Source of the DNA: Natronorubrum sulfidifaciens JCM 14089
GTDB taxonomy: Archaea; Halobacteriota; Halobacteria; Halobacteriales; Natrialbaceae
Assembly (NCBI RefSeq): GCF_000337735.1
Contig: NZ_AOHX01000030.1
Span: forward strand, 55,285-119,284
DNA length: 64,000 bases
Reading direction: 5' to 3'
Shown here: one piece after another, positions 44,389-53,662 of the stretch
How the letters are laid out: each line of letters opens with the position of its first letter
Position numbering within the stretch: position 1 is the stretch's first letter
Position numbers and translations under genes: made by a program
The notes under the pieces: model-generated
Told to the model about the DNA's origin: nothing
Seen by the model: only the letters and a program-made list of their open reading frames with translations
Databases searched by the model: none

Positions 44389-44477
44389 GCACCGACCGCT
44401 CCGACGGCGCTCTGTTCGGCGGACGCTGAAAAGCCAACCGTTGCACTTGGCCACCGGCGATCCGACGACGACCAACC

Positions 44478-44723
44478 TTACGGAATCAACTGTTCGCCGT
44501 CGTCGTCGTAGATTTTGATCGCGTCGACGGGACACGTTCGCGCGGCGAACTTCGCGTCGAGTTCCGCGTCTTCGGGTATCTCGCGGACGAAGACGCCATC
44601 TTCGGTCTCCTCCGAATCGTTCAGGACTGCCTTCCCTTCCGATTTGTCCTTCTCAAACTCGCTCCACTCGGCGACACACTGGAACATCCCGATACAGGTG
44701 TCCTCGTCGTATTCGATCTGCAT
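44478..44723 (-). CDS. Ferredoxin with incomplete cluster motif
   Basis: 81 residues from MQIEYDEDTC. Cluster ligands are Cys10, Cys16 and Cys64 (RTCPVDAI); the second position of the usual C-x2-C-x2-C is Met13 (DTCIGMFQCVAEW). Only three cysteines can bind, so a [3Fe-4S] cluster, or a [4Fe-4S] with a non-Cys ligand, is expected. The middle (FEKDKSEGKAVLND) is an acidic insert. Electron carrier; partner unknown. Confidence 0.88.
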   Translation of the reverse strand: MQIEYDEDTCIGMFQCVAEWSEFEKDKSEGKAVLNDSEETEDGVFVREIPEDAELDAKFAARTCPVDAIKIYDDDGEQLIP

Positions 44724-44779
44724 GCTCGGTCGTTCGGCAGTCGTCGATAAAGCCCTGACGGGACTCGAGGGCCCGTCGG

Positions 44780-44865
44780 GTATAGTAACAACTGAACCGA
44801 TGTACACATGCATCGCACAGCCGTCGTGCGATGCGGTGTACAGTGACGTTCAGTGGCTACGATAG
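44780..44865. repeat. Family B palindromic repeat, copy 2 (86 bp)
   Basis: The ends are TATAGTAACAACTGAA and TTCAGTGGCTACGATAG, the core GCATCGCAC-AGCCGTC-GTGCGATGC is identical to copy 1. Next to the core, TGTACAC pairs with GTGTACA here, where copy 1 has different bases, so both arms changed together. Lies between the ferredoxin (minus) and the phosphate permease (plus). Confidence 0.9.
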
Positions 44866-44924
44866 CAATCGAGTGCCTTGATGTGAACGTTTTTCCCGAC
44901 AGTCGCCGAACGATGGAGGACGGA

Positions 44925-46134
44925 ATGGTTGCACTGTCGTTCGTGGTACTCGTCGGGGCTGCGGTCATCACGTGCCTGTTTATGGCGTGGGTGCTCGGAG
45001 CGAACAGTAACTCGCCGCCGTTTGCCCCCGCGATCGGCGCAAACGCAATCTCAACGATGCAGGCCGCGTTCGTCATCGGCCTGCTCGCGGCTGCAGGGGC
45101 CGCTCATGCAGGGCGGAAGTATCTCCGAGACGGTCGGTGCCGACCTCATCGATGGCGTGACGATTACGCCGCTTGCGGCCACGGCGGGGCTGCTGACGGC
45201 GGCGACATTCATGGCCATCGGCATTTATACGCGGTATCCGATCCCTGCGGCGTTCGCGACGACGGGCGCGATGGTCGGCGTCGGCCTCTCGCTGGGCGGT
45301 GATCCGGCGATGGCGACCTACCAGCGACTCGGAACGTTCTGGCTGCTCGTGCCGTTTATGTCCGGCGGACTGGCGTACGCAACCGCGGTCACCCTACGGC
45401 GCGATGACATCCCCGAATCGCTCGGCGTGCCGCTACTTGCAGGCATCGTCGGCGCGATCGTCGCGAACATCCGGCTCGGCGTCATCCCCGATCCGACGGC
45501 CGATCAGGGCAGTCTCGCGAGCTTCGTCGCCCGTCAGTTCGGCGGTGGCCCAACGCTCGTCGCGGGCGCAAACCTCGGCACCGCGCTCGTGACGATCGCA
45601 GTCGGTGCGCTCGCTTTCTACTGGGTTCGAAAACGCGTGCTCGTCGACGTCGACGGCGGGATTCGGTCGTTCCTGCTCGTCCTCGGCGGCATCGTTGCCT
45701 TCTCTTCGGGCGGCTCACAGGTCGGGCTCGCAACCGGCCCGCTCGAGAACCTGTTTCGAATCGAACTCGGCCTGCCGGGCATCACACTGCTCGCGCTGGG
45801 TGCGGCCGGCATCCTCGCTGGGGCGTGGATGGGTGCCCCACGGCTGTTGCAGGCGACCTCTCGAGAGTACGCCCAACTTGGCGCTCGACGATCGATCGCG
45901 GCGCTCGTTCCGGGCTTCATTATCGCCCAGCTGGCGATCGCACTCGGGATTCCCATCTCGCTGAACAACATCATTCTCTCGGGAGTGATCGGCGGCGGGC
46001 TGGCAGCCGGCTCGGCGGGCGTCTCACGGCGTAAAATCGGGTTTACGATCACGTTCTGGCTGTTGACACTCGGCAGTTCGATCGCCGTCGGCTACGGACT
46101 CTACCAGCTGTTCGATGCGGTTATCGGCGGCTGA
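44925..46134 (+). pseudogene. PiT-family inorganic phosphate transporter, frameshifted
   Basis: Two overlapping frames together encode one protein. Frame 1 from ATG 44925 (preceded by GGAGG at 44916-44920) gives MVALSFVVLVGAAVITCLFM...GANAISTMQAAFVIG. At the GGGG run 45096-45099 the reading moves by one base to frame 2 (GPLMQGGSISETVGADLIDG...), which continues to a normal C-terminus at 46134. Dropping one G restores LLAAAGPLMQGGSISETVG, as expected for PiT permeases. Otherwise intact, about 10 spans. Either an assembly or homopolymer error or a recent loss of function. Confidence 0.85.
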
Positions 46135-46143
46135 TACGGCTCC

Positions 46144-46575
46144 TCACTCGAGAACCGTCACCGGCTCGTCGGTGCGTTCGACGATGGTCGTAGCGACGCC
46201 GCGGCCGAGAAACCGCCGGACGAATCCGGGTGTCGTCGTTCCGTGTCCGTGCATAACCACGTGGTCGACGGCTTCATCGCTTGCATACTGCGGAACGATG
46301 GTTCCGGGACGTCCCTCGAGGACGTCGACCCGAACTCGCTCGCCCGCCGCATCGTCGGCGACCGACTCGAGCAATGCGGTCGCGCGCTGGTGTGTCTGCT
46401 CGAGACGGTCCTCGTCTCGCTCGAGCACTCCGCCCTCGCTCAACGGGGCGTCAAGCGGTGTCACGACGGCCAGCAGCGTTACGTCCGCGTCGGGAAACGT
46501 CTCGAGCGCGTAGGCAAGCGCCTCGTCCTCTCGGGGCCGGCCAAGGGTTGGGACGAGGACGTGATCGGGGGCCAT
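46144..46575 (-). CDS. UspA-type universal stress protein
   Basis: 143 residues from [17 protein letters not shown]. The Usp fold has the ATP-binding pattern near the C-terminus, [20 protein letters not shown] followed by [16 protein letters not shown]. The usual G-x2-G-x9-G is modified. Haloarchaea carry many paralogues, often next to transporters; here it converges on a phosphate permease with 9 nt between stops. Confidence 0.9.
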   Translation of the reverse strand: MAPDHVLVPTLGRPREDEALAYALETFPDADVTLLAVVTPLDAPLSEGGVLERDEDRLEQTHQRATALLESVADDAAGERVRVDVLEGRPGTIVPQYASDEAVDHVVMHGHGTTTPGFVRRFLGRGVATTIVERTDEPVTVLE

Positions 46576-46681
46576 ACGGCCGTGTTCAGTCGCGACCCCT
46601 ATCGGTCTATCGGCGGGCGGATGCAGGGTGTGCGCTTCTCGAGACGATACTTTAAACCGGGGGACGCGCCAAAGACGGATA

Positions 46682-49036
46682 ATGAATCTCGAGGAGCTGT
46701 CGGGGCTCCCACCCGGTGCCATCGACCACTTCCAGCGCGAGGGCATCGAGGAGCTCTACCCGCCACAGGCCGAGGCGGTCGAGGCCGGCGCGACCGACGG
46801 CGACAGCCTCGTCGCCGCCGTCCCCACCGCCAGCGGGAAGACGATGATCGCCGCCCTCTCGATGCTGTCGGCGATCGAACGCGGTGGAAAAGCACTTTAC
46901 ATCGTTCCCCTGCGAGCGCTCGCCAGCGAAAAAAAGGCCGAGTTCGAGGCTTACGAGGAGTTCGGCGTCACCGTCGGCGTCACGACGGGCAACTACGAGT
47001 CGACCAGCGAGTGGCTCGCCACGAAGGATATCATCGTCGCGACCAGCGAGAAAGTCGACTCGCTCGTGCGAAACGGCGCTGACTGGCTCTCGGATCTCAC
47101 CTGCGTCGTCAGCGACGAGGTCCACCTCATCGACGACCGCAATCGGGGACCGACGCTCGAGGTCACGCTCGCCAAACTCCGGCGACTCAATCCCGGGATG
47201 CAGGTCGTCGCCCTCTCGGCGACAGTCGGCAACGCCGACGAGATCGCCAACTGGCTCGACGCCGCACTGGTCGACACCGACTGGCGACCGATCGACCTGC
47301 AGATGGGCGTCCACTACGGCAACGCCCTCAACTTCGACGACGGCTCGACACGTGAGGTGCCTGTCGAAGGGAGCGAAAAGCAAGAGGCTGCGCTCGTCCG
47401 GGACATCCTCGAGGAAGGCGGCTCCTCGCTCGTCTTCGTCAACTCCCGGCGCAACGCCGAAGCCGCCGCGCGCCGGCTGGGCCAGGTCTCGACCCGTCAA
47501 CTCACCGACGACGAGCGCGCTGAACTGGCCGAGTTAGCCGAGGAGATCCGCGAGGACAGCGACACCGAAACCAGCACGGAGTTGGCCGACTGCGTCGAAC
47601 GCGGCGCGGCGTTTCACCACGCCGGCCTCTCGAGCACCCAGCGAACCCTCGTCGAGGACGCCTTCCGCGACCGGCTGTTGAAGGTCATTTCGGCGACGCC
47701 GACGCTTGCCGCCGGCGTCAACACGCCCGCCCGCCGCGTCATCGTCCGCGACTGGCGGCGGTTCGACCCTAGCGCGGGCGGGATGGCCCCGCTCGACGTC
47801 CTCGAGGTCCACCAGATGATGGGGCGGGCGGGCCGGCCGGGGCTCGACCCCTACGGCGAGGCCGTCTTGCTCGCCAAAAGCCACGAGGATAGCCAAGAAT
47901 TGTTCGACCGCTACATCTGGGCCGAGCCCGAGGCGGTTCGCTCGAAACTCGCCGCCGAGCCAGCCCTGCGAACCCACGTGCTCGCGACCATCGCTTCCGG
48001 CTTCGCCCGCACGCGCGAGGAACTCCTCGAGTTCCTCGAGGCGACGCTTTATGCAAGTCAGTCGACCGAGGCAGGCCGACTCGAGACGGTGACTGACACG
48101 GTCTTACAGTACCTCGAGTCCAACGACTTCATCGAACGAGACGGCGGCGAGAGCGACGACGAGGGCGATGCGGCGGGCGCGTTCACCTCCGCAGCCGACC
48201 TCGCTGCACAGCAGTCCACACAGACCGACGAACGGCTCGAGGCGACTACCCTCGGCCACACCGTCTCCCGACTGTATCTCGACCCGATGAGCGCCGCCGA
48301 AATCGTCCATGGCCTCGAGGACGCCGACGAGCGCCCGACCGCGCTGGGGCTGTACCAGCTCGTCTCACGGACGCCCGATATGTACGAACTCTACTTGCGA
48401 TCGGGCGAGGACGACACGTTCGGCGAACTGTTCTACGAGCGCGAGGTCGAACTGCTCGGTGACACGCCAAGCGAGTACGAAGACAACCGTTTCGAGGACT
48501 GGCTGGCTGCGCTCAAGACGGGCAAACTGCTCGCAGACTGGGCCAGCGAAGACGACGAGGATCGACTCACCGAACGGTACCAGATCGGCCCCGGCGACCT
48601 CCGCGGGAAAGTCGACACCGCCGAGTGGCTGCTCGGGGCGGCCGAATCACTGGCACGCGAGATCGACAGCGAGTGGACCGTCGCCGTCCGCGAGGCGCGC
48701 GCACGCGTCGAACACGGCGTCGGCGAGGAACTGCTCGAACTCGTCTCGGTCGGCGGCGTCGGTCGCAAGCGCGCCCGCCGGCTCTACGAGGTCGGCATCG
48801 AGGAGCCAGCCGACCTCCGGAGCGCGGACAAGGGGGTCGTGCTGAACGCGCTCAAGGGGGTGAAGACGGCCGAAACCATCCTCGAGAACGCCGGCCGAGA
48901 AGACCCCTCGATGGAAGACGTCGAGCCAACGACGTCGGCCGACGGTGGCGGGAGAGCCGACTCGAGGCGTGACACCGAACCGGAATCGAGTGGAACCGAC
49001 ACCGACAACAGCCAGTCAAGTCTGGGTGATTTCTAA
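46682..49036 (+). CDS. hel308: Hel308 DNA helicase
   Basis: 784 residues. SF2 Ski2-like 3'-5' helicase that processes replication forks. Walker [10 protein letters not shown] at 48-56, DEVH box in [12 protein letters not shown], motif [11 protein letters not shown], motif [22 protein letters not shown] winged-helix and ratchet domain follow, then a C-terminal helix-hairpin-helix ([16 protein letters not shown]) and an acidic disordered tail. Start ATG 46682; upstream in-frame codons are leader. Its TAA shares one base with the cgi121 ATG. Confidence 0.96.
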   Translation: MNLEELSGLPPGAIDHFQREGIEELYPPQAEAVEAGATDGDSLVAAVPTASGKTMIAALSMLSAIERGGKALYIVPLRALASEKKAEFEAYEEFGVTVGVTTGNYESTSEWLATKDIIVATSEKVDSLVRNGADWLSDLTCVVSDEVHLIDDRNRGPTLEVTLAKLRRLNPGMQVVALSATVGNADEIANWLDAALVDTDWRPIDLQMGVHYGNALNFDDGSTREVPVEGSEKQEAALVRDILEEGGSSLVFVNSRRNAEAAARRLGQVSTRQLTDDERAELAELAEEIREDSDTETSTELADCVERGAAFHHAGLSSTQRTLVEDAFRDRLLKVISATPTLAAGVNTPARRVIVRDWRRFDPSAGGMAPLDVLEVHQMMGRAGRPGLDPYGEAVLLAKSHEDSQELFDRYIWAEPEAVRSKLAAEPALRTHVLATIASGFARTREELLEFLEATLYASQSTEAGRLETVTDTVLQYLESNDFIERDGGESDDEGDAAGAFTSAADLAAQQSTQTDERLEATTLGHTVSRLYLDPMSAAEIVHGLEDADERPTALGLYQLVSRTPDMYELYLRSGEDDTFGELFYEREVELLGDTPSEYEDNRFEDWLAALKTGKLLADWASEDDEDRLTERYQIGPGDLRGKVDTAEWLLGAAESLAREIDSEWTVAVREARARVEHGVGEELLELVSVGGVGRKRARRLYEVGIEEPADLRSADKGVVLNALKGVKTAETILENAGREDPSMEDVEPTTSADGGGRADSRRDTEPESSGTDTDNSQSSLGDF

Positions 49037-49542
49037 TGGAACTCCTCGAATGCGTACTCGAGATCGACGACATCGACGTGTTCGTCGCCCAACTGGGCGA
49101 GATCGGTGAGCGCCACGACGTGACGGTTCAGGCATTTGATTCGCGCTACGTCGCCGGTCCGAACCACCTCGAGCGCGCCGTTTCGCTGGCCGACCGCGCC
49201 ATTGCCCGCGGCGAGAACGTCGCCCGGGATCGCGCGGTCGAGATCCTGCTGTACGCCGCCGGCCGCCGTCAGATCGACCGCGCCCTCGAGATGGGCGTCG
49301 ACAAAGGCAGGCACCGTGCTGTGATTCTGGTCGCTGGCGAGGACAGCGACGACGAGACGGCCGCCCTCGAGACACTTGTGGAACTGGATGCCGTCGTCAG
49401 AACCGAGCCGACACTCGAGTCACGAGACGAGGCGACGCTGTGTTCGTTCTTCGAGATCACCGACGCCGAACGCGAGGCGACCGACGCGTCGCTGGCTGCG
49501 CTGGTCCGCGAGCGAGTCGCCTTGCTCGAGGTCGAAAAGTAG
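49036..49542 (+). CDS. cgi121: KEOPS complex subunit Cgi121
   Basis: 168 residues. Cgi121 binds Bud32 and the tRNA CCA end in the KEOPS complex that makes t6A37. Motifs: FDSRYVAGPNHLERAVSLAD, EILLYAAGRRQIDRALEMG and a regulated C-terminal half. It begins on the last base of the hel308 stop (TAATG), a coupling typical of haloarchaea. Confidence 0.93.
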   Translation: MELLECVLEIDDIDVFVAQLGEIGERHDVTVQAFDSRYVAGPNHLERAVSLADRAIARGENVARDRAVEILLYAAGRRQIDRALEMGVDKGRHRAVILVAGEDSDDETAALETLVELDAVVRTEPTLESRDEATLCSFFEITDAEREATDASLAALVRERVALLEVEK

Positions 49543-49564
49543 GGGTCGCCGTCCACTCCCGTCC

Positions 49565-50380
49565 TCAGTCGTCGGCAGTCTTCTCGAGTCGACTCTCTCT
49601 CGCTTCTCGAAGCCCGTCACAGATCCCGCCCTGACTCGACATGTTGACCTGCGCGAGTCGCCCGCGCTGGTGGACGAGGTCGAACGACTCAGGGTCGATC
49701 GGCTCTCCCTCAGGTGTTCGGAACAGTTTCTCGTCGGACTCCGAGACGACGGCCGTCTCGCGGGCTTTCTCGAGATAGCGCTCGAGCGGCGCTGCGGGAA
49801 CTGAAACGGCAAACGAGCGGTCAGCGGCATAGATGGCGACCGTCTCGTCGTCGATCGCTGCCCCGGCACTGCCCGATTGAGCCGTGTTGGGCCCGATATC
49901 GGCCGCCTCGAAATCTCGAAGTCGGAGATCGACGATCGTCTCGGCGTCGAGGCCGGCCTCGAGCAGCGTCTCGACCGCGTCGTACTGCCGTGCGATCCGT
50001 GCCTTCTCGTCGAGTTCCGCACGGACGGCCTCGACATCGCCGTCAGCGTCTGGAAACGCCTCGGCGAAGGACAGCCGTTCATTAACACCGCGGTTGATCT
50101 CCGTCTCGTGCATGTGTTCTGCGAGCGTGATCCGAGCGGTCTCGACCGCCGGCAGCGACTCGACCTCGTCGCGGGCGTCGACCGCCATCATCCAGGCGAA
50201 CGCCGGCGAACACCAGGCCGTCGGCAGCGTGAACGCGACACTGACGTGTTCACCGTCGATCTCGATCGAATCGATATACTCGAGGTCGACGATCGACCGA
50301 TCGAGTTCCGGATCGGTCACGCGGTCCAGTCGGTCGCGGACGGCCGCTCGAGTCGGGCCGTCTGGCATCCGTTCGCTCAT
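49565..50380 (-). CDS. MIP18/DUF59 Fe-S assembly-like protein with C-terminal extension
   Basis: 271 residues from MSERMPDGPTRAAV. The DUF59 domain (about 12-95) has DRVTDPELDRSIVDLEYID and VSVAFTLPTAWCSPAFAWMM with the conserved Cys. About 175 extra residues follow, containing a helical block (VRAELDEKARIARQYDAVET) and a strand-rich tail, unlike stand-alone SufT-like proteins. It starts on the last base of the amidohydrolase stop (TAATG), so the two are coupled. A maturation role for a metalloenzyme is an inference. Confidence 0.85.
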   Translation of the reverse strand: MSERMPDGPTRAAVRDRLDRVTDPELDRSIVDLEYIDSIEIDGEHVSVAFTLPTAWCSPAFAWMMAVDARDEVESLPAVETARITLAEHMHETEINRGVNERLSFAEAFPDADGDVEAVRAELDEKARIARQYDAVETLLEAGLDAETIVDLRLRDFEAADIGPNTAQSGSAGAAIDDETVAIYAADRSFAVSVPAAPLERYLEKARETAVVSESDEKLFRTPEGEPIDPESFDLVHQRGRLAQVNMSSQGGICDGLREARESRLEKTADD

Positions 50381-51444
50381 TAATCGTCCGCCGCTGCGGG
50401 TTCTCCGCTCGCGTAGTGGTCCTCGAGACCGAACTGTTGGCTGATCTCGTCGTCCTGGAACGCCCGACGTTTCGCCTCGATGTCGATATCGTAGAGCTCG
50501 GCGATATTCTCGCCCATCACCTTCTTTTTCGTCTCGATGTCCCACTCGACGCCGTACTCCGCGCGGTGTTCCTGGGTGAGTTCGGCCTCGAGGACTTCCT
50601 CGACGAGCCAGTCAGGATTCCACAGCGCATAATCCGAGCCGAAAAGGACGCGATCCTCGCCCAGCCACCAGAGGAGTTCAGACATGATCTCGGAGAACTT
50701 CCCCGGCCGGTTCTGGGCGAACGGCGCGGCGACCGCGAGGCCACCGTAGACGTTGTTCTCTTGGGCGGCGATCCAGCAGAAGTCGTCGAGTCGCGGGAGA
50801 CCGACGTGTTCGACGATGAAATTGAGTTCTGGGAACGACGAGGCTGCATCGTCAACGTCTTTCACGTCGAACGCATCACGATTGAGGGGTCGAATTGTCG
50901 GTCCCTTGTGGGCGTGAATATTTTCGATGCCGAGCTCTTGACACTTCTCTAAGAACTCGAAGGCATCCTCGTCGTCGAGTCGCCACCCTTTCGAGTCGTC
51001 TCGCCACTCGGCGGTATAGAGTTTAACGCCGGGAATCTCGTACTTCTCGTGGAGTTCCTCGAGGTACTCGAGGCCGTCCTCACCGTCACGTGGATCGAAC
51101 GTCCCGTTGAGGACGAATCGCTCGGGATATTCGGTCGCAAGTTCGGCGTTCTGTTCGGTCGTGTTGAACCCCTCTGTGTAGAAGTCCGTGAGATACGTCG
51201 GCTGAAAGATCGCCATGTCAGTGGCGGCGTTACTGAACAGGTCCTCGACCATGCGGTCGGCACCGTACCGGCGATACTCGTCTATGTCCCACTGGCGTGC
51301 CTCAGGTGTAAACGTCGTGTGATAGTCGTAGAAACACTGGATGAACTCTTCCCCACCGTCGTGTTTGATGTTGTCCTCCGTGGCATCCCACAGATGCACG
51401 TGACCGTCGATAACGAAGATCTCCTCACCATCATGTTGATACAT
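50380..51444 (-). CDS. Amidohydrolase family (TIM-barrel) protein
   Basis: 354 residues from MYQHDGEEIFVIDGHVH. Amidohydrolase_2 metal site: His15/His17 (DGHVHLWD), a HAHKG motif, FIVEHVGLPRLDDF and the late Asp in GSDYALWNPDW. Very close in style to the amidohydrolase encoded with bacterial propane-monooxygenase-type operons. It is the first gene of a two-gene operon with the DUF59 protein and diverges from an alcohol dehydrogenase. Substrate unknown. A TATA-like AGTATAATTC lies near 51494 on this strand. Confidence 0.9.
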   Translation of the reverse strand: MYQHDGEEIFVIDGHVHLWDATEDNIKHDGGEEFIQCFYDYHTTFTPEARQWDIDEYRRYGADRMVEDLFSNAATDMAIFQPTYLTDFYTEGFNTTEQNAELATEYPERFVLNGTFDPRDGEDGLEYLEELHEKYEIPGVKLYTAEWRDDSKGWRLDDEDAFEFLEKCQELGIENIHAHKGPTIRPLNRDAFDVKDVDDAASSFPELNFIVEHVGLPRLDDFCWIAAQENNVYGGLAVAAPFAQNRPGKFSEIMSELLWWLGEDRVLFGSDYALWNPDWLVEEVLEAELTQEHRAEYGVEWDIETKKKVMGENIAELYDIDIEAKRRAFQDDEISQQFGLEDHYASGEPAAADD

Positions 51445-51630
51445 GGTAGTATGAGTATTGTTACCATAGACCATTAGCCTTATTCAGATCGAGGTGAATT
51501 ATACTATCACACGAGTCTGCGTCGGCAAAATTAGCATGTGGACAGTTCTGTATCAACTTCCAAACGTTCGCGGACAGCGACACACGGGGGGAACGTTTTC
51601 TTGGAGTACAGCGAATTGTGGCTTGGTACC

Positions 51631-52674
51631 ATGCAAGCAGCCCGTCTCCACGAGTACACGGACGACATGAGCGACGCGCTCTCGCTCGACGAGATCGATC
51701 GACCCACCCTCGAGCGATCCGACGACGTATTGATCGAGGTCAAAGGTGCGGGGTGGTGTCAGACTGACAACCACATCATCGAGGGAATGTGGCAAGAGTA
51801 CGCACCACAGGACCTGCCGATGACGCTGGGTCACGAGAACGCCGGTATTGTCGCCGAAACGGGCGACGAGGTAACGCTGGTCGAGGAAGGCGATCCGGTC
51901 GTCTGTCACCCGATCCAGACCTGTGGCATCTGTCGGCCCTGCCGGCTTGGCGAGGACATGTACTGCGAAAACAGCGCGTTCAACGGTCTTACTACCGACG
52001 GCGGCTTCGCCGAGTACCTCCAGACCAACGAGCGCGCGGTCATCCCGCTGCCCGACGGCGTCGACCCAACTGAGATCGCACCCCACGCTGACGCGGGAAT
52101 TACGGCTTATCACGCCACGAAGAAGGCGGTCCGCGAACTGAATCCCGGCGATACCTGCGTCGTCATCGGCGTCGGCGGTCTCGGCCACATCGGCCTCCAG
52201 TGTCTCGACGCGATGAGCGCCGCGACCATCGTCGCTGCCGACATCAAAGACGAGGCACTCGAGTTGGCCGCGGACCTCGGCGCCCAGCACACGATCAATT
52301 CCGCCGAGGAGGACGTCACCGACGTCATCGCGAATCTAACCGACGACGAGGGCGCCCAGCAGGTCGTCGACTTCGTCGGCAGGGACGAGACGACCGCGCT
52401 GGCACCCGAGATCGTCGCCGCCGGCGGCGACCACCACATCGTCGGCTACGGCGGCCACATCCACGAACCCAGCCAGGCACTGGTCAACGGCGAGTTCGCC
52501 TTCCGTGGCACGCTGGTCGGCAAGTACGCCGAACTCCAGGAAATCGTCGCGCTCGTCGACCGCGGCGACGTCGAACTTCACACCGAACGCCACGACCTCG
52601 GTGAGATCAACACGGTTGCCGAACGTCTCGAGCACAACGAGATCGAGGGTCGTGCGGTCGTCCTCCCACCCTAA
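51631..52674 (+). CDS. Zinc-dependent alcohol dehydrogenase (MDR family)
   Basis: 347 residues from MQAARLHEYTDDMSDAL. Catalytic zinc ligands start at Cys43 (AGWCQTDNH) with GHENAG; the structural zinc has four cysteines in CGICRPCRLGEDMYC. Rossmann motif VIGVGGLGHIGLQ. NAD(P)-linked oxidation of a primary or secondary alcohol; the substrate is unknown. The divergent amidohydrolase/DUF59 pair suggests a shared catabolic pathway. Confidence 0.93.
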   Translation: MQAARLHEYTDDMSDALSLDEIDRPTLERSDDVLIEVKGAGWCQTDNHIIEGMWQEYAPQDLPMTLGHENAGIVAETGDEVTLVEEGDPVVCHPIQTCGICRPCRLGEDMYCENSAFNGLTTDGGFAEYLQTNERAVIPLPDGVDPTEIAPHADAGITAYHATKKAVRELNPGDTCVVIGVGGLGHIGLQCLDAMSAATIVAADIKDEALELAADLGAQHTINSAEEDVTDVIANLTDDEGAQQVVDFVGRDETTALAPEIVAAGGDHHIVGYGGHIHEPSQALVNGEFAFRGTLVGKYAELQEIVALVDRGDVELHTERHDLGEINTVAERLEHNEIEGRAVVLPP

Positions 52675-52697
52675 GTTGCACCTCCCTCGAGCCCGCA

Positions 52698-53279
52698 CTA
52701 TCCCGGCAGGATGACGTTGATCGCGGCGACGACGATTCCCGCCAGTCCCATCCGAGCGGCGGCGACGTACCATCGCTGTTTCGAGATCGAGGCGAGGTAG
52801 ACGCCGAACGTTGCCAGGATCGCGATGCCGACACAGATCGACGCCAGAACGGCCTGTAACATCGTGAAGACGACGCCCTCGAGCGCCAGCGGCGAGAGGG
52901 TCACGAGGATAGCGAGGATCGGCCCGGTTGCGCTGGCGACAGCGTGGACGATCTGGGCAGCCCGGTGTTCGCGCTGGACGCGTGTGTCCTCGAGTTCGGT
53001 GAGCATCGCTCGCTCGAGTCGTTCCTGCTCGGCCAGTGCCTCCGCGCGCTCGATCTCCCAGACGCTCCAGACGCCCGAGGTTCCGAGGCCAACGGCCGCA
53101 CCGAGACCGATCATGATCGTCGTGACCCCATCACCGATCCCGGAGAGGTACGCGCCGACGACGACGCCGATACTCGTGAGCGTGCCGTCGAAGCCGTTGG
53201 CGATGAAATATCGCCGAGAGATCGACCGAACGTCGTCCTTGCCGAGGACGCGACGAAGTCGGGCACGTCGGCTGCCCAT
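52698..53279 (-). CDS. VIT1/CCC1-type membrane protein
   Basis: 193 residues with five spans. The family start is FIANGFDGTLTSIGVVVGA, then GLGAAVGLGTSGVWSVWEIERA and a helical, charged stretch (EALAEQERLERAMLTELEDT) in the position of the metal-binding helices of VIT1. Possible Fe/Mn transport or storage. Two bases after a DUF211 gene, so the two are an operon. Confidence 0.88.
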   Translation of the reverse strand: MGSRRARLRRVLGKDDVRSISRRYFIANGFDGTLTSIGVVVGAYLSGIGDGVTTIMIGLGAAVGLGTSGVWSVWEIERAEALAEQERLERAMLTELEDTRVQREHRAAQIVHAVASATGPILAILVTLSPLALEGVVFTMLQAVLASICVGIAILATFGVYLASISKQRWYVAAARMGLAGIVVAAINVILPG

Positions 53280-53281
53280 CG

Positions 53282-53566
53282 TCAGCTACCCAACAACGGG
53301 TCGTCGACCGTTCGCGAGCCACAGGCGACCTGATCGATCGAGTGAACCGACGCGCTCAGGTCCTCGATTTCGGCGCGGACCGCCTCGAGATCGAGTTCGC
53401 TTCCCTCGAGGGTGACACGCAAGGTCTTGACGTTCTCGTCGACTTCGATGACCGTCGCGGTGGCCGCGTCGATCCCATCGAGTTCGCCGAGTTGCGTCGT
53501 GAAGGTGACAACGTTTGGATCGTGTGGTTTCAACACGTCAAGTACGAGCCGTCGTATCGGAGCCAT
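53282..53566 (-). CDS. DUF211 family protein
   Basis: 94 residues from MAPIRRLVLDVLKPHDPN. Ferredoxin-like alpha/beta fold of DUF211 (VTFTTQLGELDGIDAATATV, then VDENVKTLRVTLEGSELDL, VRAEIEDLSASVHSIDQVACG). Recurrent partner of the VIT1 gene in archaea. Function unknown; a regulatory or metal-sensing role is a guess. Confidence 0.92.
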   Translation of the reverse strand: MAPIRRLVLDVLKPHDPNVVTFTTQLGELDGIDAATATVIEVDENVKTLRVTLEGSELDLEAVRAEIEDLSASVHSIDQVACGSRTVDDPLLGS

Positions 53567-53662
53567 AGACGCTTGCACAATGGGGAAACGGAAAGGCCTA
53601 CTGACGCGCCACTGGCTGGCAGTCGACGGCACGCTCTTGTACGATCCCGTGATACGGCCTGC

